From Bacteroidota bacterium (lineage in GTDB: Bacteria > Bacteroidota > Ignavibacteria > UBA10030 > UBA8401), in NCBI GenBank assembly GCA_005792285.1, contig SXSI01000007.1, positions 1 through 37,042 of the forward strand: a DNA stretch of 37,042 nucleotides. The letters run 5' to 3'. The stretch's first letter is position 1, and every line of letters starts with the position of its first letter. The translations under genes and the position numbers were made by a program. The notes beneath the pieces were generated by a model that saw only the letters and a program-made list of their open reading frames with translations, made no database searches and was not told where the DNA came from. This document shows, piece by piece, positions 25,407 to 33,812 of this stretch.

Positions 25407-27190
25407 TGTCAATGCAAGATGATGAAATATTAGGAAAAGCATACGACAGTAATTTGATGATGAGATTGATCCGATATCTTCGTCCATACAAATGGCAAGT
25501 AACTGGCGCGATAGTTTTAAGTATGGTTGTTGCATTGCTGGAATCGGTTCGTCCATTCTTTACAAAAATTGCAGTTGACGATAATATTGCAAAAGGTGAT
25601 AAAGAAGGATTGCTTTACACAACGATGTTGTTTTTTGCAGTGTTAATGATTCGAGGTGTTATGCAATTTTTTAATGCATATCTAACTCAATGGATTGGAC
25701 AAAAAACAATTTACGATTTACGAATAGAAATTTATCGACATCTGCAATATCGGTCACTTCGGTTTTTTGATAAAAATCCTATCGGCCGTTTAATTACCAG
25801 AGTTACAAATGACGTTGAAGTTTTGAATGAAATGTTTTCATCCGGGATTGTAATGGTTTTTAGTGATGTGTTTATGATTATTGGCATTGTCTGGTTGATG
25901 TTTTCAATGAACTGGAAATTGGCCATTATTACATTATCTGTATTGCCATTTTTATTTTATGGTACTTTTCTTTTTAGAAAAAAAGCCCGTGAAGCTTATC
26001 GCGAAGTTAGATTACAAGTTGCAAAAATTAATACTTTTATGCAGGAACATATTAGTGGAATGTTGGTTGATCAGATTTTTAATCGTCAAAAAAAATCATT
26101 TAAAAAATTTGAATATATAAATGGAGCACATCGCGATGCAAATATTAAATCAATTTTTTATTACGCATTATTTTATCCAAGTGTAGATATTATTGGTTCA
26201 GTTGTCGTCGGTTTAATAATCTGGTATTCTGCAAATGGAATTATTGAAGGAACTGTAACAATCGGAACTATAATGGCATTTTTACAATTTAACGAAATGT
26301 TTTGGCGGCCGATTCGTGATCTTTCCGAAAAATATAACATAATGCAAACTGCAATGGCTTCATCTGAAAGAATTTTTAAATTATTAGATGACAAAACTGC
26401 AATCATAGATTCTGAAAATCCTGTCTCATTAAATAAAACAAAAGGTAAAATTGAATTCAAAAATGTTTGGTTCGCTTACAATGACGAAGAATGGATTTTA
26501 AAAAATATTTCACTCACTATTTTTCCGGGAGAAACGATTGCAATCGTCGGACATACTGGAGCAGGAAAAACTACAATTATTAATCTTCTGGACAGAATGT
26601 ATGATATTCAAAAAGGAGAAATATTAATTGATGGAATAAATATTAAAAATGTATCCCAAGTGGATTTAAGAAAAAATATTGGTTTAGTAATGCAAGATGT
26701 ATTTCTTTTTTCCGGCGATGTGAAAACAAATATCGATCTCGGAAATGAAGAAATATCAATTGATAAAGTTAAACACTCAGCTGAAATGGTTGGAGTTAAG
26801 AAATTCATCGATTCATTACAAGGTGGATTTTCCGGAGAAGTAAAAGAAAGAGGTTCAACATTTTCAGTTGGTCAAAAACAATTAATTTCATTCGCAAGAA
26901 CACTTGCTTACAATCCACAAATTCTTGTTTTAGATGAAGCAACTTCAAGTGTCGATACTGAAACTGAAATTCTAATTCAACAAGCAATAATAAAATTATT
27001 GCAAGATAGAACTTCAATTGTAATTGCGCATCGGCTTTCAACAATTCAACGAGCAGATAAAATAATTGTTATGCATAAAGGGGAAATTCGCGAAAGTGGA
27101 AATCATCAAGAACTACTTGCAGTTGGTGGAATTTATCAGAAACTTTATCAGCTGCAATATAAAGAACAAGAAAAGGCTTCATTAAATTAG
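25406..27190 (+). CDS. ABC exporter half-transporter, catalytic partner subunit
   Basis: The second half of the heterodimeric exporter: membrane domain (about 1-320), then the ATPase domain. Walker A GHTGAGKTT is at 382-390 and Walker B LVLDEATSSVD has the catalytic Glu511. The signature at 486 is FSVGQ rather than LSGGQ. Together with the partner's Asp504, this predicts one hydrolytic site (this Walker B with the partner's LSGGQ) and one degenerate site. The 594 residues are normal. The start overlaps the upstream stop by 1 base, and its stop overlaps the rimO GTG by 1 base. The substrate is unknown. Confidence 0.92.
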   Translation: MSMQDDEILGKAYDSNLMMRLIRYLRPYKWQVTGAIVLSMVVALLESVRPFFTKIAVDDNIAKGDKEGLLYTTMLFFAVLMIRGVMQFFNAYLTQWIGQKTIYDLRIEIYRHLQYRSLRFFDKNPIGRLITRVTNDVEVLNEMFSSGIVMVFSDVFMIIGIVWLMFSMNWKLAIITLSVLPFLFYGTFLFRKKAREAYREVRLQVAKINTFMQEHISGMLVDQIFNRQKKSFKKFEYINGAHRDANIKSIFYYALFYPSVDIIGSVVVGLIIWYSANGIIEGTVTIGTIMAFLQFNEMFWRPIRDLSEKYNIMQTAMASSERIFKLLDDKTAIIDSENPVSLNKTKGKIEFKNVWFAYNDEEWILKNISLTIFPGETIAIVGHTGAGKTTIINLLDRMYDIQKGEILIDGINIKNVSQVDLRKNIGLVMQDVFLFSGDVKTNIDLGNEEISIDKVKHSAEMVGVKKFIDSLQGGFSGEVKERGSTFSVGQKQLISFARTLAYNPQILVLDEATSSVDTETEILIQQAIIKLLQDRTSIVIAHRLSTIQRADKIIVMHKGEIRESGNHQELLAVGGIYQKLYQLQYKEQEKASLN

Positions 27191-28485
27191 TGAAAACCAA
27201 AACTAAAAAAATTCACATTTTAACTCTTGGCTGTGCAAAAAATACAGTCGATTCGGAATTTCTTCAAAGACAACTTCGCGCAAATCAGTTTACAATTTCA
27301 GAAGAAATAAATGGTTCAGATCTTTGCATAATTAATACTTGTGGTTTTATTGAATCAGCAAAACAACAATCTATTGATACAATTTTAGAAACTGTTGAAA
27401 AGAAAAAAGCCGGACTAATTCAAAATTTATTTGTGATGGGATGTTTGTCCGAAAGATATCACGAAGCTTTAAAAAAAGATATTCCGGAAGTTGACAAATA
27501 TTTTGGCTCGAATAATTTACCCGATATTTTAAAAGAATTAGGAGCGGAATATAAATATGAACTTCTTGGCGAAAGAGATTTATCAACTCCATCGCATTAT
27601 GCATATCTAAAAATTTCTGAAGGTTGTGATAATCCATGTTCATTCTGTGCTATTCCAATTATGAGAGGAACTCACAAATCAAAACCAATCAATGAAATTA
27701 TGAAAGAAGTTGTAAATCTTTCTGAAAAAAATATTAAAGAATTAATTGTGATTGGACAGGATACAACTTATTATGGATTAGATTTGTATGGTGGTAGAGA
27801 ACTTCCATCTTTATTAAAATCTCTTTCTACGGTAAATGGAATTGAGTGGATAAGGTTAATGTATGCATTCCCTGCAAAATTTCCTTTGGAAGTTCTTGAT
27901 GTAATCTCTGATTCTAAAAAAATTTGTAAGTATATCGATATTCCAATTCAACACGCATCAGATTCAGTTTTAAAATCAATGCGTCGCGGACTTACAAGAA
28001 AAATATTGAGTGAACTTTTAAATAAAATTAGAAAAAAAATTCCGGGGATTGCATTGAGAACTACAATTATTACAGGTTATCCAAATGAAACCGAAAAAGA
28101 CTTCGAAGAGTTGATTACATTTTTAAAAGAAATTGAATTTGATCGTCTCGGAGTATTTACATATTCGCAAGAAGAAAACACTTCGGCATTTGGACTTGGC
28201 GATCCAATTCCTCAAAAAGTAAAAGAAGAACGACAATCATATATAATGGATATTCAAAAAGAAATTTCATACAAACGTAATGTTGGGAGAATTGGGAAAA
28301 CTGCAAAGGTTTTAGTCGAACGGATTGAAAATGAAAATTATATTGGAAGAACTGAATGGGATGCGCCTGAAATTGACAATGAAATAATTATACCAAAAAG
28401 TAAGCATTTAAAAATCGGTTCTTTTGTAAATGCAAAAATTGTTGATTCTCTTGAATATGATTTGTTTGGTGAAATTGTTGAATAA
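27190..28485 (+). CDS. rimO: Ribosomal protein S12 methylthiotransferase RimO
   Basis: Radical-SAM enzyme that adds a methylthio group to the conserved aspartate of ribosomal protein S12. Seen: the N-terminal MTTase domain with ILTLGCAKNTVDSE (Cys15), NTCGFIE and MGCLSERY providing the auxiliary cluster cysteines. The radical-SAM motif is Cys146, Cys150 and Cys153 in CDNPCSFC, followed by AIPIMRGTHKS. A C-terminal TRAM-like domain follows. IPIMRGTHKS and TLGCAKN favour RimO over MiaB. The 431 residues are normal. It starts with GTG overlapping the ABC gene stop (TAGTG). Confidence 0.96.
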   Translation: MKTKTKKIHILTLGCAKNTVDSEFLQRQLRANQFTISEEINGSDLCIINTCGFIESAKQQSIDTILETVEKKKAGLIQNLFVMGCLSERYHEALKKDIPEVDKYFGSNNLPDILKELGAEYKYELLGERDLSTPSHYAYLKISEGCDNPCSFCAIPIMRGTHKSKPINEIMKEVVNLSEKNIKELIVIGQDTTYYGLDLYGGRELPSLLKSLSTVNGIEWIRLMYAFPAKFPLEVLDVISDSKKICKYIDIPIQHASDSVLKSMRRGLTRKILSELLNKIRKKIPGIALRTTIITGYPNETEKDFEELITFLKEIEFDRLGVFTYSQEENTSAFGLGDPIPQKVKEERQSYIMDIQKEISYKRNVGRIGKTAKVLVERIENENYIGRTEWDAPEIDNEIIIPKSKHLKIGSFVNAKIVDSLEYDLFGEIVE

Positions 28486-28511
28486 TACCAACCATTATTG
28501 TAACTTTAGAA

Positions 28512-29801
28512 ATGAGAATTCCCGCACCTAAGTTATTTATAATAGTTTTTGTTTTTTTTACAGTTAGTTCCTCTCAGGAATATTTTACACCTAATGTCGA
28601 TCAATCTCCAAAATTTGAAAAAAGAATACTTGGATTTTTTGTACCAGATTCTACTTATGGCCGACTCGATGTTTATATAAAATTATTTTCAAACACATTT
28701 CACTTTGAAAAAAAGGGGACAAAATTTAATTCAAGCGCCGAGATAAGTATTTTAATTATTAATTCTGATAAATCAATTTATACAGAAAAAATATGGATTG
28801 AACAATTTAATGTTGATACATATGATGAAACTTTTAAAACAAATCTCGGACAAGTAATTCAACGAACTTTTAGTGTACCACTTGCAAATTACAGTGTAAA
28901 AATAAGTGTAAAGGATCTTTCAACTAAAACTATATCGACAGAGGAAATATTATTTAATGATTTTACTTTGGGAAGAAATGAGTATTTGGGGATAAGTTCG
29001 ATATTGTTGCTAAATAATATTATTCGGACTAATTCTGGAACATCGCTAACTCCAAATTTATCAAACGTAATTGGTGAAGGAAAAGATACATTAAAAATAT
29101 TTTACGAATTATATAATTTTGTACCAAAAATAAATGATTCACTTTTAGTCTCGTATCAAATTATTAGTTCTTCAAACGATACAATTTATTCTAAAAATAA
29201 AAAGTATTTATCGAGAACAAATTTACAGCTTATTGAAAGTTTTGAAATTACAAAAATACCACTCGGAAAATCAAAATTAAAAATTACTGCTTCATCTCTA
29301 AGAAATCTAAAAGAAAATATTTCTAACTCATTGGAAATTATATCGAGAATTGGAAATGGTTTAATCGAAATTACAGATATTGAACTGGCAATTCAGCAAA
29401 CAAAATATATTGCAACGGACGCTGAATATAAAGAAATGGTTTTCGCAAAGTCAAAAGATGATAAAAAAAATCTGTTCGATAAATTTTGGAAGAAAAAAGA
29501 CAAGCTCCCTGCAACTGAAATAAATGAATACTTTTTAGAATATTATCAGCGAATTGAATATTCAAATAAAATGTTTTCGCATTTTACTGAAGGATGGAGA
29601 ACGGATATGGGAATGGCGTTTATTTTACTCGGACCTCCAAATAATATTGAGAGACATCCATTTGAAATTAATGCAAAACCTTTTGAAGTTTGGTCATATT
29701 ATATTTATAACCGACAGCTAATTTTTATTGACCAAAGTGGATTTGGTGATTATCGCTTAACAACCCCAATTTGGGATTTAATTCAGAGAATCTCTAAATA
29801 A
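28512..29801 (+). CDS. GWxTD domain-containing exported protein
   Basis: A protein of unknown function named for the GWxTD motif, here GWRTD at residues 361-365, inside FTEGWRTDMGMAFILLGPP. EVWSYYIYNRQLIFIDQSGFGDYRL follows near the C-terminus. The N-terminus (about 1-21) is a likely signal peptide without an evident lipobox, so it is probably periplasmic or surface-exposed. The family is common in the FCB group. Residues about 22-300 are beta-rich without a motif I recognise. The next gene, 11 bases on, is a short Omp85 protein, which suggests an outer-membrane or envelope role. The 429 residues are typical. Confidence 0.88.
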   Translation: MRIPAPKLFIIVFVFFTVSSSQEYFTPNVDQSPKFEKRILGFFVPDSTYGRLDVYIKLFSNTFHFEKKGTKFNSSAEISILIINSDKSIYTEKIWIEQFNVDTYDETFKTNLGQVIQRTFSVPLANYSVKISVKDLSTKTISTEEILFNDFTLGRNEYLGISSILLLNNIIRTNSGTSLTPNLSNVIGEGKDTLKIFYELYNFVPKINDSLLVSYQIISSSNDTIYSKNKKYLSRTNLQLIESFEITKIPLGKSKLKITASSLRNLKENISNSLEIISRIGNGLIEITDIELAIQQTKYIATDAEYKEMVFAKSKDDKKNLFDKFWKKKDKLPATEINEYFLEYYQRIEYSNKMFSHFTEGWRTDMGMAFILLGPPNNIERHPFEINAKPFEVWSYYIYNRQLIFIDQSGFGDYRLTTPIWDLIQRISK

Positions 29802-29812
29802 CATTCTGCTGA

Positions 29813-31297
29813 GTGTATCAAAAGCTAATATTTACAATAGTAATATTCACGCAATTCTTATTAACTCAACCGAATAATTTATACTCATTAAAAGAATTTT
29901 CGATAAAAGGGAATCAGCAACTTTCCGATCTTCAAGTTTCAGAATTAATTAATATTAAAAAAAATGATAAAATATCTTCATCGGTAGTTGAAAGTGGAAT
30001 TGATAATTTGCTTCATTGGTACGAAGAAAATGGTTATCCACTTGCAACTATTGAAGTAAATAAATTAGAAATTGATTCGGTAAAAAATGAATTATTACTT
30101 TCATTAATTATATCAGAAGGAAAATTAATTTTACTGAATGATATATTGGTTGAGGGAAATCAAACTACAAAAGGAAATATAATCAAACGAGAAGCCGAAA
30201 TTATTCCATTTGAAATTTATAGACAAAGTAAAATAAAAACTATTAAATCCAGAATTGAGAAAATGCAGTTATTTAGTTCTGTCGAGGAACCTTCAATTCA
30301 ATTGTCGGATTCAACTGCAATTTTAAAAATAAAAGTTCAGGAAGGAAATTATAATTCATTCGACGGAATTGCCGGATATGTTCCATCGGGAGATGGGAAA
30401 GGGACAATTACAGGATTGATGCATATTTCATTTAAAAATATTGCAGGGACCGGAAGGAAATTATATATTGATTGGGAAAAAGAAAATCAACTATCTCATA
30501 ATTATTTAATAAAATATAGTGAGCCTTGGGTTTTGAGTTTTCCAATTGATTTAAATTTATCAATAAGACAACGAAAAAACGAAAATCTATTTGTATTATT
30601 TTCATATGATATAAATGGAGCTTATAAATTAATTGAAAATATTATCGCAACAGGAACATATTTCCGCTCTGAAGTTACTCCACAAGAAGGAATATTAAAT
30701 CTTTCAAATTCAAGTGAATCATTAATTGGAGGGAGTATTTCTTTTGATTCACGAAATAATGTCCGCAATTACAGAAAAGGAATTTTCTTTTCCACAAAAT
30801 TATTAAGTGGTAATAAAAAAAATAAAATTAACGATTCAAGTGAAACAATAAAAATTACAAAATCTAATATTCATTTAGAAAATATATTTAGTTTAACTGA
30901 AGAAAGTGGACTTTATAATTATCTCTCATTCAATTCTGTATTTGCTTCCAAGTTAGAAATTAGCGACAGAATTCCACTTGGCGGGACTACAACTTTGCGC
31001 GGTTATCGTGAGTATGAATTTTATGGAACTACTACTTCGTTCCTTCAAACTGAATTTAGATATTACACTGGAATGACTTCTCAACTTTACGGTTTTTTTG
31101 ATTGCGGAACTTTTTGGAATAAAAATCTTCCGAATAGTCAGTTGCATTATGCAAATGAAAAAAAACTTTTATATGGTTATGGCGGTGGTGTTCGGTTGCA
31201 AATTAGTTCATGGTTGTATAGTTTTACAATTGGATATGCACAAAAAGATAAATTAACAGATGGAAAACTTCACATAGGACTATTAAATGAATTCTAA
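29813..31297 (+). CDS. Short Omp85/TamA-like outer-membrane protein with POTRA repeats
   Basis: An outer-membrane barrel protein of the Omp85 superfamily. Seen: a signal peptide (about 1-19), one or two POTRA-like segments (FSIKGNQQLSDLQVSELINIKK and EGNQTTKGNIIKREAEI-type repeats, about 25-180), then a beta-barrel. The lid-loop signature LRGYREYEF begins at residue 395 (Arg396, Gly397, Tyr398), preceded by IPLGGTTT and followed by FLQTEFRYY. At 494 residues it is much shorter than BamA (five POTRA, about 800) and closer to TamA. It may export or insert surface proteins, possibly the GWxTD protein upstream. It starts with GTG 11 bases after that gene and overlaps the prenyltransferase gene by 11 bases. 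Confidence 0.85.
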   Translation: MYQKLIFTIVIFTQFLLTQPNNLYSLKEFSIKGNQQLSDLQVSELINIKKNDKISSSVVESGIDNLLHWYEENGYPLATIEVNKLEIDSVKNELLLSLIISEGKLILLNDILVEGNQTTKGNIIKREAEIIPFEIYRQSKIKTIKSRIEKMQLFSSVEEPSIQLSDSTAILKIKVQEGNYNSFDGIAGYVPSGDGKGTITGLMHISFKNIAGTGRKLYIDWEKENQLSHNYLIKYSEPWVLSFPIDLNLSIRQRKNENLFVLFSYDINGAYKLIENIIATGTYFRSEVTPQEGILNLSNSSESLIGGSISFDSRNNVRNYRKGIFFSTKLLSGNKKNKINDSSETIKITKSNIHLENIFSLTEESGLYNYLSFNSVFASKLEISDRIPLGGTTTLRGYREYEFYGTTTSFLQTEFRYYTGMTSQLYGFFDCGTFWNKNLPNSQLHYANEKKLLYGYGGGVRLQISSWLYSFTIGYAQKDKLTDGKLHIGLLNEF

Positions 31298-32120
31298 AAT
31301 AAAATTATTAAAAACGTTTTTTATAATTATCAGACCGTTGAATGCTTTAATTACCTTTTTGGTAATTGCAACCGCAATAATTTTGTCGGGAGCTTCAATT
31401 TTAAATTGGCAAATTATTTTACTTCCATCTTTAATTGGAGCAATTGTTGCATCTGCAGGAATGATTATAAATGATATTTTCGATCAGGAAATTGACAAAA
31501 TAAATCGTCCAGAAAGAGTATTGCCAAGTAAATTAATTTCAGAAAAAACTGCGTATAAATGGTATTTTATTTTAAACGGAATTGCATTAATTATGACTTT
31601 AAATTTACCAGTTTATTCTCAGACGGTAGTTTATATGGCTCTGTTTTTGATTTATTTTTATAGCGCACATTTAAAAAAATCTTTTTTGTTTGGTAATTTA
31701 AATGTTGCTGGATTAACTGGTTTGGCTTTTATTTTTGGTGGATCAATAACAGGAAATTATTCGGATGTTTTGCTTCCAGCACTTTTTGCATTTCTAATTA
31801 ATTTTGCAAGAGAAGTTGTAAAAGATTTTGAAGATATGGAAGGTGACTTAAAAGAAAATGCAAAAACATTTCCAATTAAATTTGGAAAATTAGCTACACA
31901 AATATTAGTTACACTAATTTTACTTTTACTTATCTATTCTACAAACCCAATTTTAAAAAATATCGAATATATTTATTTTGTTTCAGCACTTATTTATCTT
32001 CCAATTGCAATTTCATTATTTTATTTATGGAAAGATTGTTCGAAAAACGAACTGCATAAAGTCAGCACAATTTTGAAGTACACAATGTTAGCAGGATTAA
32101 TTATTATTTTTAGTTTATGA
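31287..32120 (+). CDS. UbiA-family prenyltransferase, DGGGP synthase-like
   Basis: Integral-membrane prenyltransferase with about eight or nine predicted helices. Two Asp-rich motifs coordinate Mg and the prenyl diphosphate: NDIFDQEID (Asn62, Asp63, Asp66, Asp70) and DFEDMEGD (Asp180, Asp183, Asp187). The pattern NDIFDxExDKINRPERVLPS and AREVVKDFEDMEGD resembles the archaeal-type geranylgeranylglyceryl phosphate geranylgeranyltransferase branch, which also occurs in FCB-group bacteria. Menaquinone (MenA) or tocopherol-like roles are possible alternatives. The 277 residues fit. It overlaps the Omp85 gene by 11 bases and the rnhB ATG in ATGA. Confidence 0.85.
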   Translation: MNSKIKLLKTFFIIIRPLNALITFLVIATAIILSGASILNWQIILLPSLIGAIVASAGMIINDIFDQEIDKINRPERVLPSKLISEKTAYKWYFILNGIALIMTLNLPVYSQTVVYMALFLIYFYSAHLKKSFLFGNLNVAGLTGLAFIFGGSITGNYSDVLLPALFAFLINFAREVVKDFEDMEGDLKENAKTFPIKFGKLATQILVTLILLLLIYSTNPILKNIEYIYFVSALIYLPIAISLFYLWKDCSKNELHKVSTILKYTMLAGLIIIFSL

Positions 32121-32740
32121 ATTTGCTAATCGAAAAAAAATTATGGTCAAAAGGAAACAACTTTATCGCTGGAGTTGATGAAGCTGGACGCGGTCCACTT
32201 GCAGGTCCGGTTGTTGCTGCTGTAGTTGTATTCGATGAAGCTACACTAAAAAAAACATTCAATAAAAAAATTAATGATTCAAAAAAATTATCATCTAAAT
32301 TAAGAGATGAATTGTACACTCATATTTTAGAATCTGCAAATTCAGTTGAAGTTGGAGTGGTAACTAAAAATGTGATTGATAAAATAAATATTCTTGAAGC
32401 CACTAAACAAGCGATGAATATTGCTTTGCAAAAACTTTCAATTAATCCCGAAATAGTATTAGTTGATGGAAATTTTTACAAACATCAGAAATATTCAATT
32501 ACAAATCTTGTAAAAGGAGATGCTCGTTCATATATTATTGCAGCCGCATCAATTGTTGCAAAAGTAACTCGAGATAAAATTATGATTGAATATGATAAGC
32601 AATTCCCGCAATTTGGATTTGCAAAACATAAAGGTTATGGTACTGCACTTCATATTCGAAATATAAATGAATATGGATATTCACCATTGCATCGTACAAG
32701 TTTTCATTTACAAAGTAAATTAATTTCAGAAAAAAAATAA
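32117..32740 (+). CDS. rnhB: Ribonuclease HII
   Basis: Cleaves RNA in RNA-DNA hybrids and single ribonucleotides in DNA. Seen: IAGVDEAGRGPLAGPVVAA with the catalytic Asp21-Glu22, then Asp117 in VLVDGN, and YDKQFPQFGFAKHKGYGT near the C-terminus with the fourth acidic residue. The 207 residues are normal. The ATG overlaps the upstream TGA. The stop is immediately followed, without a spacer, by the ATG of the cyclase-like gene. The later position of yraN beside rnhB is a common bacterial arrangement, here with one gene inserted. Confidence 0.97.
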   Translation: MNLLIEKKLWSKGNNFIAGVDEAGRGPLAGPVVAAVVVFDEATLKKTFNKKINDSKKLSSKLRDELYTHILESANSVEVGVVTKNVIDKINILEATKQAMNIALQKLSINPEIVLVDGNFYKHQKYSITNLVKGDARSYIIAAASIVAKVTRDKIMIEYDKQFPQFGFAKHKGYGTALHIRNINEYGYSPLHRTSFHLQSKLISEKK

Positions 32741-33427
32741 ATGACCGAATCATCACCTCCAATATTGTTGTCAAATACTTCGGTATTAGTTTGCATTCCT
32801 TTGTTTGTTGAAAATGAAAGTAAAACATCGATACAATATTTTCAGGCAACTTTAAATTCCAGAATCGAAAAACATCAAGGTACATTAAGTGTAACTGAAA
32901 CAAATATTCCGATCGCATATTTTAATGAAGTTACTTCGGCAGTTAATTGTGCAATAAATATTCAGGAAACACTTTCAACTTATAACACAAATAGAAATTT
33001 ATCCGAACAGATTAATGTGAAAATCGGAATTCATATTGGCGAAATATTTATTTCTGAAAATATTCCGCAAGGTAAAATTGTAAATGTGGCAAATGATATT
33101 GCTTCAATTACACCGGAAAAAATGATTTATCTTTCGAAGGAAGTTTATAATCGTGTAAGAATAAAATTACTAATTCAAATGAAATCTATTGGCTTGGAAT
33201 TATTACCAACTTCAAATATTCAAAAAGAAATTTACTCTGTAGATTGGGAAAAAATTGCGATTAATTTACTTGAGTCACTCCGTAAAATTACTGATGATAG
33301 CAGCAGAAAACCAATTAGTGCCAGATTTATTGAACCTCGCAAAGACCAAAATAAATTAGTTGTGTTTCTTGTTTTTGGAATTATAATAGCAATTGTTCTT
33401 TACATGCGCTATCAGAAATGGTTTTAA
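32741..33427 (+). CDS. Tail-anchored protein with a degenerate class III nucleotidyl cyclase-like domain
   Basis: I do not know a named family for it. Residues about 14-160 track the class III adenylate/guanylate cyclase domain: a strand where active enzymes have the DIxGFT Asp (here VLVCIPLF), then IEKHQGTLSV, IPIAYFNEVTSAVNCAINIQETL, KIGIHIGE (94-101), GKIVNVANDIAS (111-122) and YLSKEVYNRV. The two metal-binding aspartates appear lost, the second being Asn or Thr in TETNIP. The transition-state Asn is kept (Asn115) but its Arg is not (VNVANDI versus VNIAARL), so catalysis is unlikely. A C-terminal membrane helix (about 206-222) follows a short linker. It starts at the rnhB stop and overlaps yraN by 10 bases. 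Confidence 0.65.
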   Translation: MTESSPPILLSNTSVLVCIPLFVENESKTSIQYFQATLNSRIEKHQGTLSVTETNIPIAYFNEVTSAVNCAINIQETLSTYNTNRNLSEQINVKIGIHIGEIFISENIPQGKIVNVANDIASITPEKMIYLSKEVYNRVRIKLLIQMKSIGLELLPTSNIQKEIYSVDWEKIAINLLESLRKITDDSSRKPISARFIEPRKDQNKLVVFLVFGIIIAIVLYMRYQKWF

Positions 33428-33795
33428 AAAATAATCCAAAAAAAATTTCTAAAACCCAAATTGGAAATTTGGGTGAAATCAAAGCTGTAAAATATTTAAC
33501 TCAAAAAGGTTTCAAAATTGTTGATCAACATTTTTATTATCAACATGGCGAAATAGATATAATCGCAAAAGATAAAACCGAATTGGTTTTTGTCGAAGTT
33601 AAATTCAGGACTCAAGATAAATTTGGAGCTCCCGAAGAATCTGTAACTCCAAAAAAACAAGAACTACTACGCAGAACTGCAGAAGGATATTTATACAAAA
33701 ATAATTTAAATGACATTTCATGCCGCTTCGATGTTATCTCAATTTTATCAAAAAATAAAAAAACTACTTTTCAACATTTTATAAACGCTTTCTAA
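33418..33795 (+). CDS. yraN: YraN family (UPF0102) nuclease-fold protein
   Basis: A small protein of the PD-(D/E)XK nuclease-like fold. Its role is uncertain, and Holliday-junction-resolvase-like activity has been proposed for the family. Seen: IGNLGEIKAVKYLTQKGF, then YYQHGEIDIIAKDKTELVFVEVKFRTQDKFG, which supplies the E...D...ExK active-site layout, and SVTPKKQELLRRTAEGYL. The 125 residues are normal. The ATG at 33418 overlaps the preceding gene. It closes the rnhB-(cyclase-like)-yraN group, and cstA starts 18 bases later. Confidence 0.93.
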   Translation: MVLKNNPKKISKTQIGNLGEIKAVKYLTQKGFKIVDQHFYYQHGEIDIIAKDKTELVFVEVKFRTQDKFGAPEESVTPKKQELLRRTAEGYLYKNNLNDISCRFDVISILSKNKKTTFQHFINAF

Positions 33796-33812
33796 AAATT
33801 ATCCGCTAAATT

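Noticed and set aside
32580-32918. 112-codon antisense frame across the rnhB / cyclase-like junction
   Set aside because: It spans two well-supported plus-strand genes and shows no domain or start signal.
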